Positions 1 through 9,791 of a DNA stretch of 64,000 nucleotides are shown piece after piece. The position numbers were made by a program, and so were the translations under genes. The notes under the pieces are model-generated. The model was not told the origin of the DNA. It did not search any database and was given only the letters and a program-made list of their open reading frames with translations. The stretch is taken from NCBI GenBank assembly GCA_002803225.1, contig NXFV01001908.1:1-64000 (forward strand), read 5' to 3'. Source of the stretch: Gamarada debralockiae (lineage: Eukaryota > Ascomycota > Leotiomycetes > Helotiales > Hyphodiscaceae). The stretch's first letter is position 1. Every line of letters starts with the position of its first letter.

Positions 1-452
1 TGCTGTAAGTTGGATCTCAGAGAACTGGGACATCATAGCTGCTGAGTGCAGGTACTGTACCTACCTCATTACTTGTGATACAAGATATTGATCGTTCAGA
101 TTCTTTCGCTGATCAAAGAGAGATCCTTTTTATACCCACAAGCCTTCTTTCGATGTTCTCGAGTCCAATTGCTCAGTCAATTCAGTATGAGCGTCTCTTC
201 CCCGAGTCGGGATCATTCATATTCGTGATACTGCGCCGCAGTGCCCATCATCCAACCAACCCTTGAAACCAGGCGTCAACCTGGAAAATATGCCCCACAT
301 ACAGCCTCGTGCAACACCAACTCTCGTATATTTAATTCCCTTCCATCTTCTCTATTTAAATCTCTCCGCCCAACTTTCCGGCTTTTCATTTATTTCGTTT
401 TCCTTCTCGCCTTCATATTCGCTGATTTCCTGTCATTCCTATCACATTCGAC
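1..452. other. 5' flank of the 2EXR gene
   Basis: No coding region is supported here. The last 130 bases are T/C-rich with an A/T stretch (ttctctatttaaatctctcc, 348-367) about 100 bases before the ATG at 453, which suits a core promoter and leader. Short open frames here use GTG starts or shadow the downstream gene. Confidence 0.4.
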
Positions 453-1392
453 ATGATCGTCCCTACAACCACCTTTTCCGACCTTCCCCTCGAAATCCGA
501 CAAAAGATATGGAGGCTCACCCTTCCAGCCTCGCGCATCATTCGCGTCATTCCAGCTTCCCCGATGTCCAAAGCAGCGCCCTCCATATCCCCCACCCTCC
601 CCACTTCAACTGCAACTCCAAACTCAAGCAAGGCCCGAACCTCATTCACAACCTCATTTGCTCCCTTGCCCCCACCGACAACCTACAAAACTATGCCCTC
701 ATCCTGGGGTGGCATCATCCCCCAAGTCTTGCACGTTAACCGCGAATCTCGCGCCTTTGCCCTTTGCTACCTTACGGAACGCTTTAACTGCTACTGGAAT
801 TTCGACATCGATATTCTTTATGTCGAGTTACCTTTTCTAGGGCAAGTAGATGCCGCTTCGAAACAACTGTATGATATGAGGAAGAGCGGGTTATTGAACG
901 GGGTGAAGCATCTAGCGGTTGATTGGATGATGTGGGATAACTTTTTCCGTCCTTGGACGGAGGAACATTGGTAAGTGCATCTTCATCTCCATAACCCTAC
1001 TTACAAACTTGCTATGAACCCAGCAAACCTTAAAATAACACCTCTACAGCCGGCATACTATCGTGAATCAGCATGGGCTCAAAAGTTGCACCTTCATCCT
1101 AAGGCCCAACTACGAACGCATCAACAAACTTGACGTTGTTGATCCTGGCGTCCCTTGGAGCGTGATACCACCGATTGAGTCTCATCAGGACGAACTGGGT
1201 GAGGAGTTTATGGGGAGGGTGAAGAAGGGATTAAAAGGAAGCTTTGGAACGCAGGTTGGTCCAAAGGATCTTTATTGGAAAATGATTGGGAATCGCAAGA
1301 CAGTGGAGACGCAGAACTATCATTTCGACTGTGGGCCTAAGTTCTTTGGGCGGATACGTGACATAGAGGGAGGTCGTGATTTCTTTGGTTAA
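453..1392 (+). CDS. 2EXR-domain protein (fungal F-box-like family), two exons
   Basis: CDS join(453..970,1050..1392), 286 aa. The N-terminus FSDLPLEIRQKIWRLTLPAS is the first half of the fungal 2EXR motif (LPxEIRxxIWxxTL, followed by R-V), and WGGIIPQVLHVNRESRAFAL at about residues 87-106 is its second half (LxVNRESRxxAL). The family is large in Pezizomycotina and of unknown biochemical function; it resembles F-box-like adaptors only in its helical opening. The intron is 79 nt (GTAAGT to CTACAG at 1049) and joining restores EEHC-RHTIVNQHG in frame. Start is the first ATG before the motif. Ser/Thr/Pro-rich insertion at residues 35-80. No neighbour gives functional context; a repeat-rich stretch follows. 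Confidence 0.8.
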
Positions 1393-3014
1393 GGGATAGT
1401 TGGAAGGTTTTTGGCGCAACTCACTTCTTAGTTCCTCGATTTTATTTGTAGGCTTATAGTAACGTAGCAAATACATCAGCTTAATTCACATCTTCCTATT
1501 CACTATCCTTAGCAATTTCAACTTCTTTATATATTCCATATATTTGTAACAGCTGAGGCAACTAGTGGGCAATAGGAGGGATCTGTAATAGCCGAGGCAG
1601 CTGGGGACAACAGAGAAGGTAGCTAAGTGCCTTCAATGTTTGTAGTCTGTAAGAGATATGAACTCAAGCTTGACATGTCCAAGTAGGGACAGTAGCCTTA
1701 CTTATACTCAGCTACTAGCTATCTATCTAGACTGAGCTAGTATTGGAGTTCCCGATTCCTCCGGAGTCGCCGGAGTCTAGTCCTTCGGGGCTTCCGCAGC
1801 TCGACCTTCCGGGCTTCCATAAACCTGACTAGATCTTCGGATCTTCAGGGTCTCCTGAGCCTAGACCTAGGCTCTTGTTGCACTAGACTGCTCCTTCCTA
1901 AAGCCTAAACCTTGGCTTTTGTTACATAAATAAGGCAGACAAAGAATTTGATTGAACAATTCATTGCAATAGCTGGTGAGGGAATTGTAATGATTTGGTG
2001 TGAATATTGAATTCTACCACCGCAATGTCGACGCTTATGCTCATGTAACCAGCGCCGCCTTTGCTCAGGCATGGCTCAGGCACGGGTCAAGTCTGCTCAG
2101 GTCTGCTCACCCTATTAATGCATCTCATCAAAAATTGTCAACTTTTTAACGAGGGGCTTAAAAGGAACCCTCAGCCAAGGGTCCGAATTCTGTTACCACT
2201 ATACATCCCCAAACAGTTATCCCAGTTTGCCTGTCTTAATGCGAATTGCAAAATACCCACATGCAAGAACGTTTTTTTGCGTCGTGCTTACTGTTGACAG
2301 GTCTAGAAGGTACGGTGATATCTAGGGACAGGCAACAGGCATAGCTAGAGCCAAGCTGTAGATATATGGAAGGGGTTGAATCTAGAGGAAAGTGTAGAGA
2401 TTTTGAATTGAAGCAATCCTCTGAGCCTATTTTGGACTAGTGTTATATGCACCTCAATATCAGGGTACTCACAACAACACTTACGTTCCCCTGTGTGGTT
2501 TGCTTGGGACTTCGACACACGGCAGTGCATCGGCCTTCAACGAGTGCACGAGGATTACACAAGATGATCCAATTTGGATTGAGGCTTGCCAATACTCTCG
2601 GAGATCATTTTAGAGCTGCGGAGTAGAACACCTATGCCTCAAGATAGGAAGTCGTATTAAAGATATGGAGCTGAATAAGAACTTCTTGGAGAATAAGCTC
2701 GATGAACAGCTTCAAGCCATCAACAGGCAGCATGCGGAACTTGATAGGCAAGAAGACGATACTACAACAATGATGTTGAAAGACTATTAGGAGAATAAGC
2801 TGCTTATAGGGTCATTCCTGGAAGATGCGGTCAAGAATACCCTTAGACGACCTGAGATGGGGTCTGTGGAGTCAATTACATAATGGATGCTGCACACGAG
2901 AGCGACAAGGTCGATAAAGACGACGAATACGAGAATATTGTGGAACCTGGAGTTGGTAATGGTATTGATACTAGCAAATCTGCAAATCTCAAGCTCGTAG
3001 ATTTCATTAACTAA
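1393..3014. repeat. Repeat-rich spacer with LTR-like sequence and GCTCAGG cluster
   Basis: Gene-free stretch. Two diverged copies of a TGTAAYAGCYGAGGCA unit lie about 50 nt apart (1546 and 1586). Then comes a compositionally odd, RIP- or decay-like tract with CCGGAGTC/CCTTCGGGG/CTTCCGGGC words (1750-1860), a TATA-like ACATAAATAAGG (about 1923) and a run of GCTCAGG words (2063, 2074, 2095). The order resembles a solo or broken LTR but no clean terminal TG..CA pair or target duplication could be fixed. The GCTCAGG words recur at 6447-6526. Interpretation as transposon debris is inference. Confidence 0.4.
2665..3014 (+). pseudogene. Relic of a coiled-coil coding region with stops and a frame change
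   Basis: From ATG 2665 a frame reads a charged, helical sequence (NKLDEQLQAINRQHAELDRQ, then EDD..MMLKDY) that meets TAG at 2788, continues as ENKLLIGSFLEDAVKN, and meets TAA at 2881. From 2886 another frame reads an acidic tail (DAAHESDKVDKDDEYENIVE) ending LVDFIN and TAA at 3012. Composition and heptad-like spacing look coding, and the breaks suggest decay. I do not recognise the parent family with certainty; similar coiled-coil/acidic segments occur near the N-termini of fungal NTPase and ankyrin proteins. It could instead be chance open frame. Confidence 0.35.
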
Positions 3015-3655
3015 CCCAATTGCTTTGACTTGGTTTATCTAAATATCAAATAACAAATCATATATTAATGTTCCTTTGTTGTGATGACTCCAATCGGATC
3101 TTCGAAGTCAGCAAGCTCTCGTCCAACACCTCCCCACACATTCGAATGTGATAAGTGTGACCGGTCCTGTGGACAGACCTCCTGGCAACATAGCATGATA
3201 ACCAATATCCTCAAAGCGATCTGTTTCCTAATTTGATGTGACACCGCGATCAAGACCCTAGATACTTCATGTATAATAGGGTGGACAAGAAAGAATATGA
3301 CCAGATGTCACTGGACAGCGTATTGTGATAGTGGCTATATTTAGTATGGAGCTCAGTTGAGCTCCTCTAATGGATGAAAGGTTGTGCAATTAAGCAATAA
3401 AGTTCTGCCTCGGAAAAGAGTTATTGCGAGAAGCCGAAGGCAAGGTAAAGGGGGGGTAATCAATGCCTGGGTGACCATGAAGTCCCTGTCATGCCAGGAA
3501 GTTATAGTAGTCAGAGGCTTATTTCAGATTCCGAACCCTTTATCACAGCCCCTACCCGAGTAAAACTCCAGCTCTTAAGATCCTACCCTCATCCTCTAAA
3601 ACGCCCAAAAGCCAAAAATGCCCAAAAGTTCAATGCAGTCCACCTCGCTTCAGCC

Positions 3656-5200
3656 TCAATTATTCAATCCATGCACCTGCCTCTCGTGTATTCTCAACTT
3701 GTCCCTCCTATAAAAGCCCTTCCGTCCCTTCCTCTCACACCCCGATTGCTTACAATGATATTTCCTCTGCTCTGGGAAATGCACCCCTTCATGGCGTTTT
3801 AAATCACTAGGTCTTTTGAACGTTGAGTGGCAGAGGCGGCAGAAATGGCCATCTAGGGGGGAGTCGACGATGTTGGGCGTGGTGGCTGAAGTGCTTGGAG
3901 ATGTGGCGGTCGTGAGGTTGGACGAGGACGAGGTGGAGGAGAACGGTTTTTCTTGGCTGGATCTTGGAGCACTGTCCGAGAAATTGAACTCATTAGAAGA
4001 GAAACCCATTTCTGGACTGTCTGATGGAACGGTTGGGCTTGCTTCGACGCCGTACAAGTAATTGAAGTTGTTGGAGGAAAAGGCTGTGTCTTGGCTGAAT
4101 GTTGAAAAGTCTGGATTTGCCTCAAACCCCTCCGAGAAATCCATATTTTGCCCAGGTTCATTGACGCTAAAAATGTCGTTTGGATTTTTTTTGTCGATGT
4201 CGCTCAAGAATGGCCCATGGACTGCAGTTTGATAATTTTCGGTCTGCTGTTCAGGGACCATTTGGAGTGGAACCTTCTCGACTTGTGTAGAGAAATCGGA
4301 GTTCAGTCCAAAATTGGAAAAGATTGTTACATTCGGGACAGGCTCTAGATCTGCGTTAAGCCTGTTGGCCTGACTAGGTGCTGCCATTGAACCCTCATCC
4401 TCAAGAGCAGTTTTACGGACCCCACTTGTAAAGGCGGGTCTCAGTCCACCAGGTTCTCCAAAAACTGAGCCTTCGTCAAGTCCAATGGTAGGAAAACTAC
4501 TCATGGCTGGTCCCGGCAGCTCCAAAGGAGGAATTGTATCTATTTCGTAGGAGGTAGGAGGGACAAAACGTCTGTGAACTGTGAGGTCAAACCCATATGG
4601 GCTACGGAGATGGAAAACTAAAGAAGTGATATCACCATCTTCAGCTTCAAAACCCTCCAAACCCCGATTTCGACGGTTTCTTTCAGATTGGAAAGTAGAG
4701 TCCATGGCAATTGATCGTGGATTAATTTTGACCGCTGCAGAGCTATACCGATCTTGATGCAGATGCACCAGATTTTGAACAGCTAATGGGGCGATTCTCC
4801 CTCCTGTCGTCAACTGAAGTTCCTCGCCCTTCTCGCACCGCAAGGTCGAATCCTCACCATCGGAGCGCCACCGATCCCGTGTTTCCAAGGCCCTTTTATC
4901 ACCGACCCCAGTTATTTCAACGATAAACTCCTCGCATCCGTCCATTAGGTAAATCCGTGACAATGAACTAGGAAGTCCGGCCACTCTGAAGAGAAACTTG
5001 CTATCAGACCCCGCGCCCGGCAGATTCTTATCGTCAACTAAGACAACAGATTCTGAAGCCGTGAGAGGTCAGTAGGAGAGACACAACTTACCCAAAAGCT
5101 TGAGGCCGAAAGGTGCCTGCTGGACGCGTGGCTCCAGACTCGATCTGCTCACAAGCCGGGCGTCGAGCTGCGGCACGAGACAGCTGAAGAGAGCTGCCAT
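3656..5200 (-). CDS. C2H2 zinc-finger transcription factor, two exons
   Basis: CDS complement(join(3656..5052,5092..5200)). The C-terminus carries two C2H2 fingers: CRLCHSTFKRPSDLKRHEGV-H and a longer second finger (YHCKQSGCERKGRKG..., with HERQVH) in the last 65 residues, the usual arrangement of fungal C2H2 factors with a long disordered N-terminal arm. The arm is Ser/Asn/Phe-rich with repeated short FSxxxF-type words (FSSNNFNY, FSSNEFNF), typical of activation regions. The upstream exon starts at ATG 5200 (MAALFSCLVPQLDARLVSRS) and is joined through a 39-nt intron (GTAAGT, CTGAC branch, CTTCAG); exon 2 is open back to that acceptor and has no ATG until well inside, which supports the splice. 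DNA target unknown. Confidence 0.7.
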
Positions 5201-5517
5201 TGCACGCCCCTTGCGGAGCCTTATAATGCAAACGCCCTTCTGCATGATCCTTCATGCACGCGCCCCTATCCTCAGCTCATAAAATGTCCTATTGAATCGC
5301 TTAGATCTAGGCTGGGTGAGCTATTCTTGGTAAGCAAATTTGGCAACGCAAAGGTATTTGCTAGCGACGGGTCGAATGCGATCTGGACGGGGTGAAGCGA
5401 TGAGTGCAAGAAAAATGGAAAGAGAACCAGCCTGATGAACAACTGGGCTCGCTCGCTCTTATATCTTTCCTTCTATTCCTCCACCCGAAGTCGGTCGCCA
5501 CCGACCTCTACACGTTC

Positions 5518-5632
5518 CTCAACCACGGTTTAATACTGGCTGGATCCATTTATTATCGTTGTTCGAACAAAACGTGTCTCAACCACTGTTTAATATTGGC
5601 TGTATCATCCATTATTCGAACAACGATATACT
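5518..5632. repeat. Two-unit imperfect 60-bp tandem repeat
   Basis: CTCAACCACGGTTTAATACT at 5518 recurs as CTCAACCACTGTTTAATATT at 5578, exactly 60 nt later, each followed by GGCTG, an AT-rich stretch and an ATTATTCGAAC/GTTGTTCGAAC word; the two GTTCGAA words make a small inverted pair. Directly visible; function unknown, possibly replication slippage. Confidence 0.6.
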
Positions 5633-6169
5633 CCATTTGCCACCCCCGCTCTCGGAGCAGATTATCACATCCTCGCCAATGTGCCTTCATCACTCTTACC
5701 TTTACGCAACTACAGTCAGTACTCCTCCTCCACGTGATGCCTTCCTTGCAGCACTCTTGCATACTTTCTCTTTCTCGTCTCGCTATCATTTATTGATCTC
5801 ATTCTCAGCATATTTGCAACAATTCATTATTTTCTACACGAAATAGTGGCTGAGGCCGAGAAAAGCTGTCCTACCTAATGTGGCTAAGCAAGCCGACATA
5901 AGTAAGTTGCTTTTTGGAGGCTCAGCCCTCGGAACCCAGCGCTATGAGCTCGAGATCAAACTTATTTGGTCAAGACATTAAGAGCCGAGGAGACCCCGTG
6001 AACCAAACCCGCCCGCCGGAGCACCTTAGCCCCTTGCCTTGGCAAGACAAAAATTAGAGGAAAGAGAAAGAAACATGCGGATAAAGTATAACATTAAGAG
6101 ATCCGAAGCAGAAAGAAGTAAATTGAGTGTTACCGAAATCCCTATTATCTGAAATCGCCCGTAGATATT

Positions 6170-6345
6170 AAGGAGACATGTGGAACGGTGAGACTTGTTG
6201 CGATGCGGGGTTCGGATCACTTGCAACATACGATGTAACTAGGCTTGAAAGTGCTGGATTAACTACTGTTCCACAGTGGTAAGTAGCCTGTATTTATAGG
6301 GGCTGAAGGCCCTGAACAGCCACTGTAATTACCTAAGCTTACAAG
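6170..6345 (-). mobile_element. Decayed LTR fragment (copy 1)
   Basis: On the minus strand a CCCTATAAATACAGGCTAC block (6285-6303) has a TATA box and is followed by GGATTAA-, GTAACATC- and CAACAAGT-like words. The same order of words occurs on the minus strand near 45340-45460 (CTATAAATACAGGCTAC at 45410-45426). Shared order of about 120 nt at two distant sites, both off genes, fits two diverged LTRs of one retrotransposon family. No internal domain is attached here. Boundaries are approximate. Confidence 0.45.
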
Positions 6346-6831
6346 GACCTTAGGCACCTCGTAAAGACAAGATGAGGAAAGTGTAACCAGGCCTTAAGGG
6401 AGCCAAAACAAGCTCTTGCGAATACTAAAATAGCTCTTTAACGCATGCTCAGGCTATTTAGCGTGTGCTCAGGCCGTGCTCAGGAATACTCAGCTTCGAC
6501 TTTAGCTTGCTCACCCATAGCTCAGGCTAAAGCAGCAGCGGTTCAAAGACGAAAATGGAAAATGTCGTGAAAACATTCCAGTATGAGACTGGCTGTTTCT
6601 GATGTACAAAAGAGTGATGCCTCCCTTTTGGTGGGCTTGGCAAGGCGAGTAGGCCTAGTCTCCGCGGTTGCGGGCATCTGCTGGTTTCCTAACTTCATAA
6701 GTTGCCTTTGATGATTTTCAAGTTCAAAATGACTATTCAACTAGGACCCGGTAGATTCGTAGAGGCCTGCTACTACCCGAATCATAACGCAACTTCTTCG
6801 AAAAGAGGGAAAATAAGCCCACAATAACAAG

Positions 6832-9077
6832 CTATATAATTTCTAGAGTATCAGGTATAACCCCCTCAAAACAGCGCCCATAAAACACCTCAGCATATCC
6901 TATCCTTCGGAATCTCATCCCGTCTACCTTCTTCAATATCAAGTAACGGAACAAGCGATCTCTTCCCAATTTCATGTTAGGAAGGTTATCACTGCACCAC
7001 GTCATTCCTGGATTCATCAGCCCGTATCTCAGGATTTCTCTTTGAATATATATGAGCTCTTCATTAGTTGCCAGCCCAAACTCTTCTTTTAATTAGCTTC
7101 GTTTCGTTCTCTTCTGCGACCAACCAAATCACTCTGTGAGAGATTGGCAGGCAATATAAATATAATTCATCATCCTCGTTAACTAGCTCATCATACTTTG
7201 GTTTACTCTCACATGTGAAATCGACATGTGCGACAGGCCGGAGCACAATGATTCTGCTTGAGCGGTTCTTTCTTGAATGTCGCGCCCGTACTATCAAACC
7301 TCGAATTCTCAAAAATATGTTCCCGGTCAGGTTAGACGGAATTGGGTTTTGGGGAGTACAGCCAACGTTCAGAATGTCGAAAAAGATACGCTGTGGAGGG
7401 CTCGGAGGGCGTGGATTATTTGTGACATCAATAGAGTATTCAACCTCCATATTCTCCCCAAAATAAATTATCGACTTCCCTGGTCTCGATGCCCATGACC
7501 AAGAAGGCGGAAGTAGTGACGGAGATTCACCGCAAATGGATTCTCCTACATTACCGGTAATATCGCCATCAACACTCCATGCCAAGCCTTGCACAATATC
7601 TGCTTTCCATATCCCAGCTAAATACTCATCTTCCAATCCACGTCCAAATAGCGATGCTATACCAAACAGTGCTATGAGCCTATCGGATTCTTGAGTTAAA
7701 TGGCGTTTGCTGTACCTTTCAACAGCTCTATACCACCCATTATACTTCTGCGAGATATCATGGTTCCTGAAGTTGAGCCATCTGCACTGCGCCCAATAAA
7801 TCTGTCAAAATCCGACTTATGGTTGAAGGGCAACAGTCCATTTGGCAAGGCTTCCGATGCATTCTGCGAAGCGCAGATCCAGTACATCCCACGTGCTGAA
7901 AACCTTAGAATCCGTGGAGGTAGATACATCTCCTGGAAAGTCCAGCCACATGTATCGAGATGACCGTACTTTTCCAGATCCATCTCAAGACAGGATAAGA
8001 ATGAAGCAGTGATAGGAGACCCCTTTCTATCTATGTATTGGCAACCGAATGGACAAGGGTAGGTCTTCCGTGGATCTCGATCGACAAATAAGCCAGCATT
8101 GCTATCTATTCCAGTTGCCGCAGATATATTTAGCGTGGCTTTGGAGTAGATATTGGCCATTTGCCTAGATTGCTCCTCCCAATCAACTTTGTCGCCCTTA
8201 ACAATACAAATGGAGTCGATCCAGAGAAACTATATGCCTAAATATCGGCATATAAGAACTGCATCAGGAAAGGTCTTTGGGAGTATTGAAGCATCAATGT
8301 GCTCAATATGCTGGTTGCATGCCTCGATATTACCATTCGTGGTAACAAATTGCTGCGGCGAAGTAACTTTACCCCAGCAGTAGCTGAGTGTTGCATATGA
8401 TCCTACCCGATCCTTACCAACAGAGAGAAAGATCGCCTGACTTTCCAAAGACTCAACATCTAATACCCTCAAAGGCAGCATAGACTGAGCCGGGTGCCCG
8501 GAGGCACAGTCTACGTGGTCTTTTATACAACCGTTAAGCCACTCAGCTGCCAAGTCGAGATTTGCCAGAGATCCGGTTATCATGTCTGTCGCTGAATCTC
8601 TTTACCAGAGCGCGATTTACAAAGTCGTCTGAGCGATATGAACCACTAATAGGTGAGTTTCAAGTAGCGGAAATATGAGCTTCGTACCACTCTTCTTAAT
8701 CTTATTTCTCCCCAATGCTTTCGCCCTAGAGCGACCTTAAGCGCCCCTCTATAGTCTTGCTCGTTACGTGGCGGGGGTATGTGCGTCGTTTTCAAGCTCA
8801 AAGAATATTCCCTCAAAGTCGTTCTCATGGTCCCCATCTAACAATGCGTCGTTGAGTGCACCATAACACATCTGGTAGCAGAACTGGCATCCGTCATCTG
8901 CTGACTTCTGTAAAGTCGCCAAGTCTTGGTGGTGAACGTGAAGTCATTATCCGAGTCCTCATTTGATGCCTCGTCTTCGCTCTCTTCATCATGGCACATA
9001 GAGATGGTTGTTTTCTCCCCCATCGTTAGCTCCCGCCATGGTTTGAAGTTGATATTTTGACAAAGGCTGCATAACAT
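6832..9077 (-). pseudogene. Heterokaryon incompatibility (HET) domain protein, degraded
   Basis: HET proteins trigger or modulate incompatibility death after fusion of unlike fungal cells. From ATG 9077 (MLCSLCQNINFKPWREL) the order is typical: SADDGCQFCYQMCYGAL, then GSLANLDLAAEWLNGC, the HET core SYATLSYCWGK, FPDAVLICRYLGI, FLWIDSICIVKGDKVDWEEQ, WTFQEMYLPPRILRF, ERYSKRHLTQESDRLIALFG, PPSWSWAS, and a C-terminal FRRIGYAEVF. These pieces lie in different frames: frameshifts near 8945, at the C-tract near 8775, near 8590 and near 7750, an in-frame TAG between RYLGI and FLWID (8230-8232), and stops near 7065. No plausible introns cover these breaks. The order of motifs is complete, so it is a relatively recent loss or a very error-rich stretch of assembly. 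Confidence 0.8.
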
Positions 9078-9791
9078 CTTCGGCGGCTAAAATGAAGGTG
9101 TATGATTATTAGAGTGTAGAATGCGAAAATAGACAATGGTAGCAAGAGTGGGCAGCCAACAGAGTATATGTTCTTACTACCCCAGACCTGTGAGCGTTTC
9201 AAGATTCCTGGAAGCGAAGCACAAACACCAAGCCATTTAAGCTAGACGGGCTCAGATGGCCCCTGAGTTGAAGCCAATGCTTATCAATTGCAAGGCCAAA
9301 GTAAGATCGAGCACTTTCATGGCAGACTACGTATGTTATGATGTCTGTGGCTGAGAATTTTCTCGCGAGAGACTTAACCTCGTTAGCCTGGTTAGAAGTA
9401 GCATTCCATATATCGCATGGGTCATGAATCAAATGCGATATGTGCATATCCTCAGACAGCAACAGTCTAGAATTGGCACTGCCGACTACAACAGGCCGAG
9501 GAAGCTGACCAGGAAAAGAGGGTTTCCTGGCCCAGCTCAACTACATAACTCATACAAAGCCTACCGGTAGGATCATAACTCCACAGCCCTTGGCTCATAT
9601 GCTTCCACCCAAAACCATTACCCGACTCTGACCCACCCTCTCGCCAGCAGTGAGAGCGCTCTCCTCTTATCCCGTATTCGTACAAGTACAATACTAATAC
9701 AATAAACTAAGACTCTCACAATCACTAAGACCATTACCCCTAACAGCAGTTGCAGTGCAAGCACTACGAGCGCTGCCTTCCACACACGCAG
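9078..9791. other. Gap between HET pseudogene and NOT4
   Basis: Minus-strand open frames of 74 and 113 codons (9467-9691 and 9199-9540) overlap in different frames and show no motif I recognise; they could be leader of the HET gene or another relic. The rest would be 3' flank of the 9792-12169 coding block. Confidence 0.3.

Larger units (their letters stand above)
5201..6831. other. Intergenic: promoter of the zinc-finger gene, a 60-bp tandem repeat, LTR debris
   Basis: No intact gene seen. Contains a pyrimidine-rich stretch (5450-5840), two 60-nt tandem units (separate entry), a GC-richer TE-like stretch (5845-6060, with gtggctgaggccgag words), and an LTR-like block on the minus strand (separate entry). 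6440-6530 carries four GCTCAGG words like those at 2063-2101. Confidence 0.4.

Noticed and set aside
9199..9691. Possible extra gene upstream of the HET pseudogene
   Set aside because: Two overlapping frames without motif; cannot be told from leader or relic.
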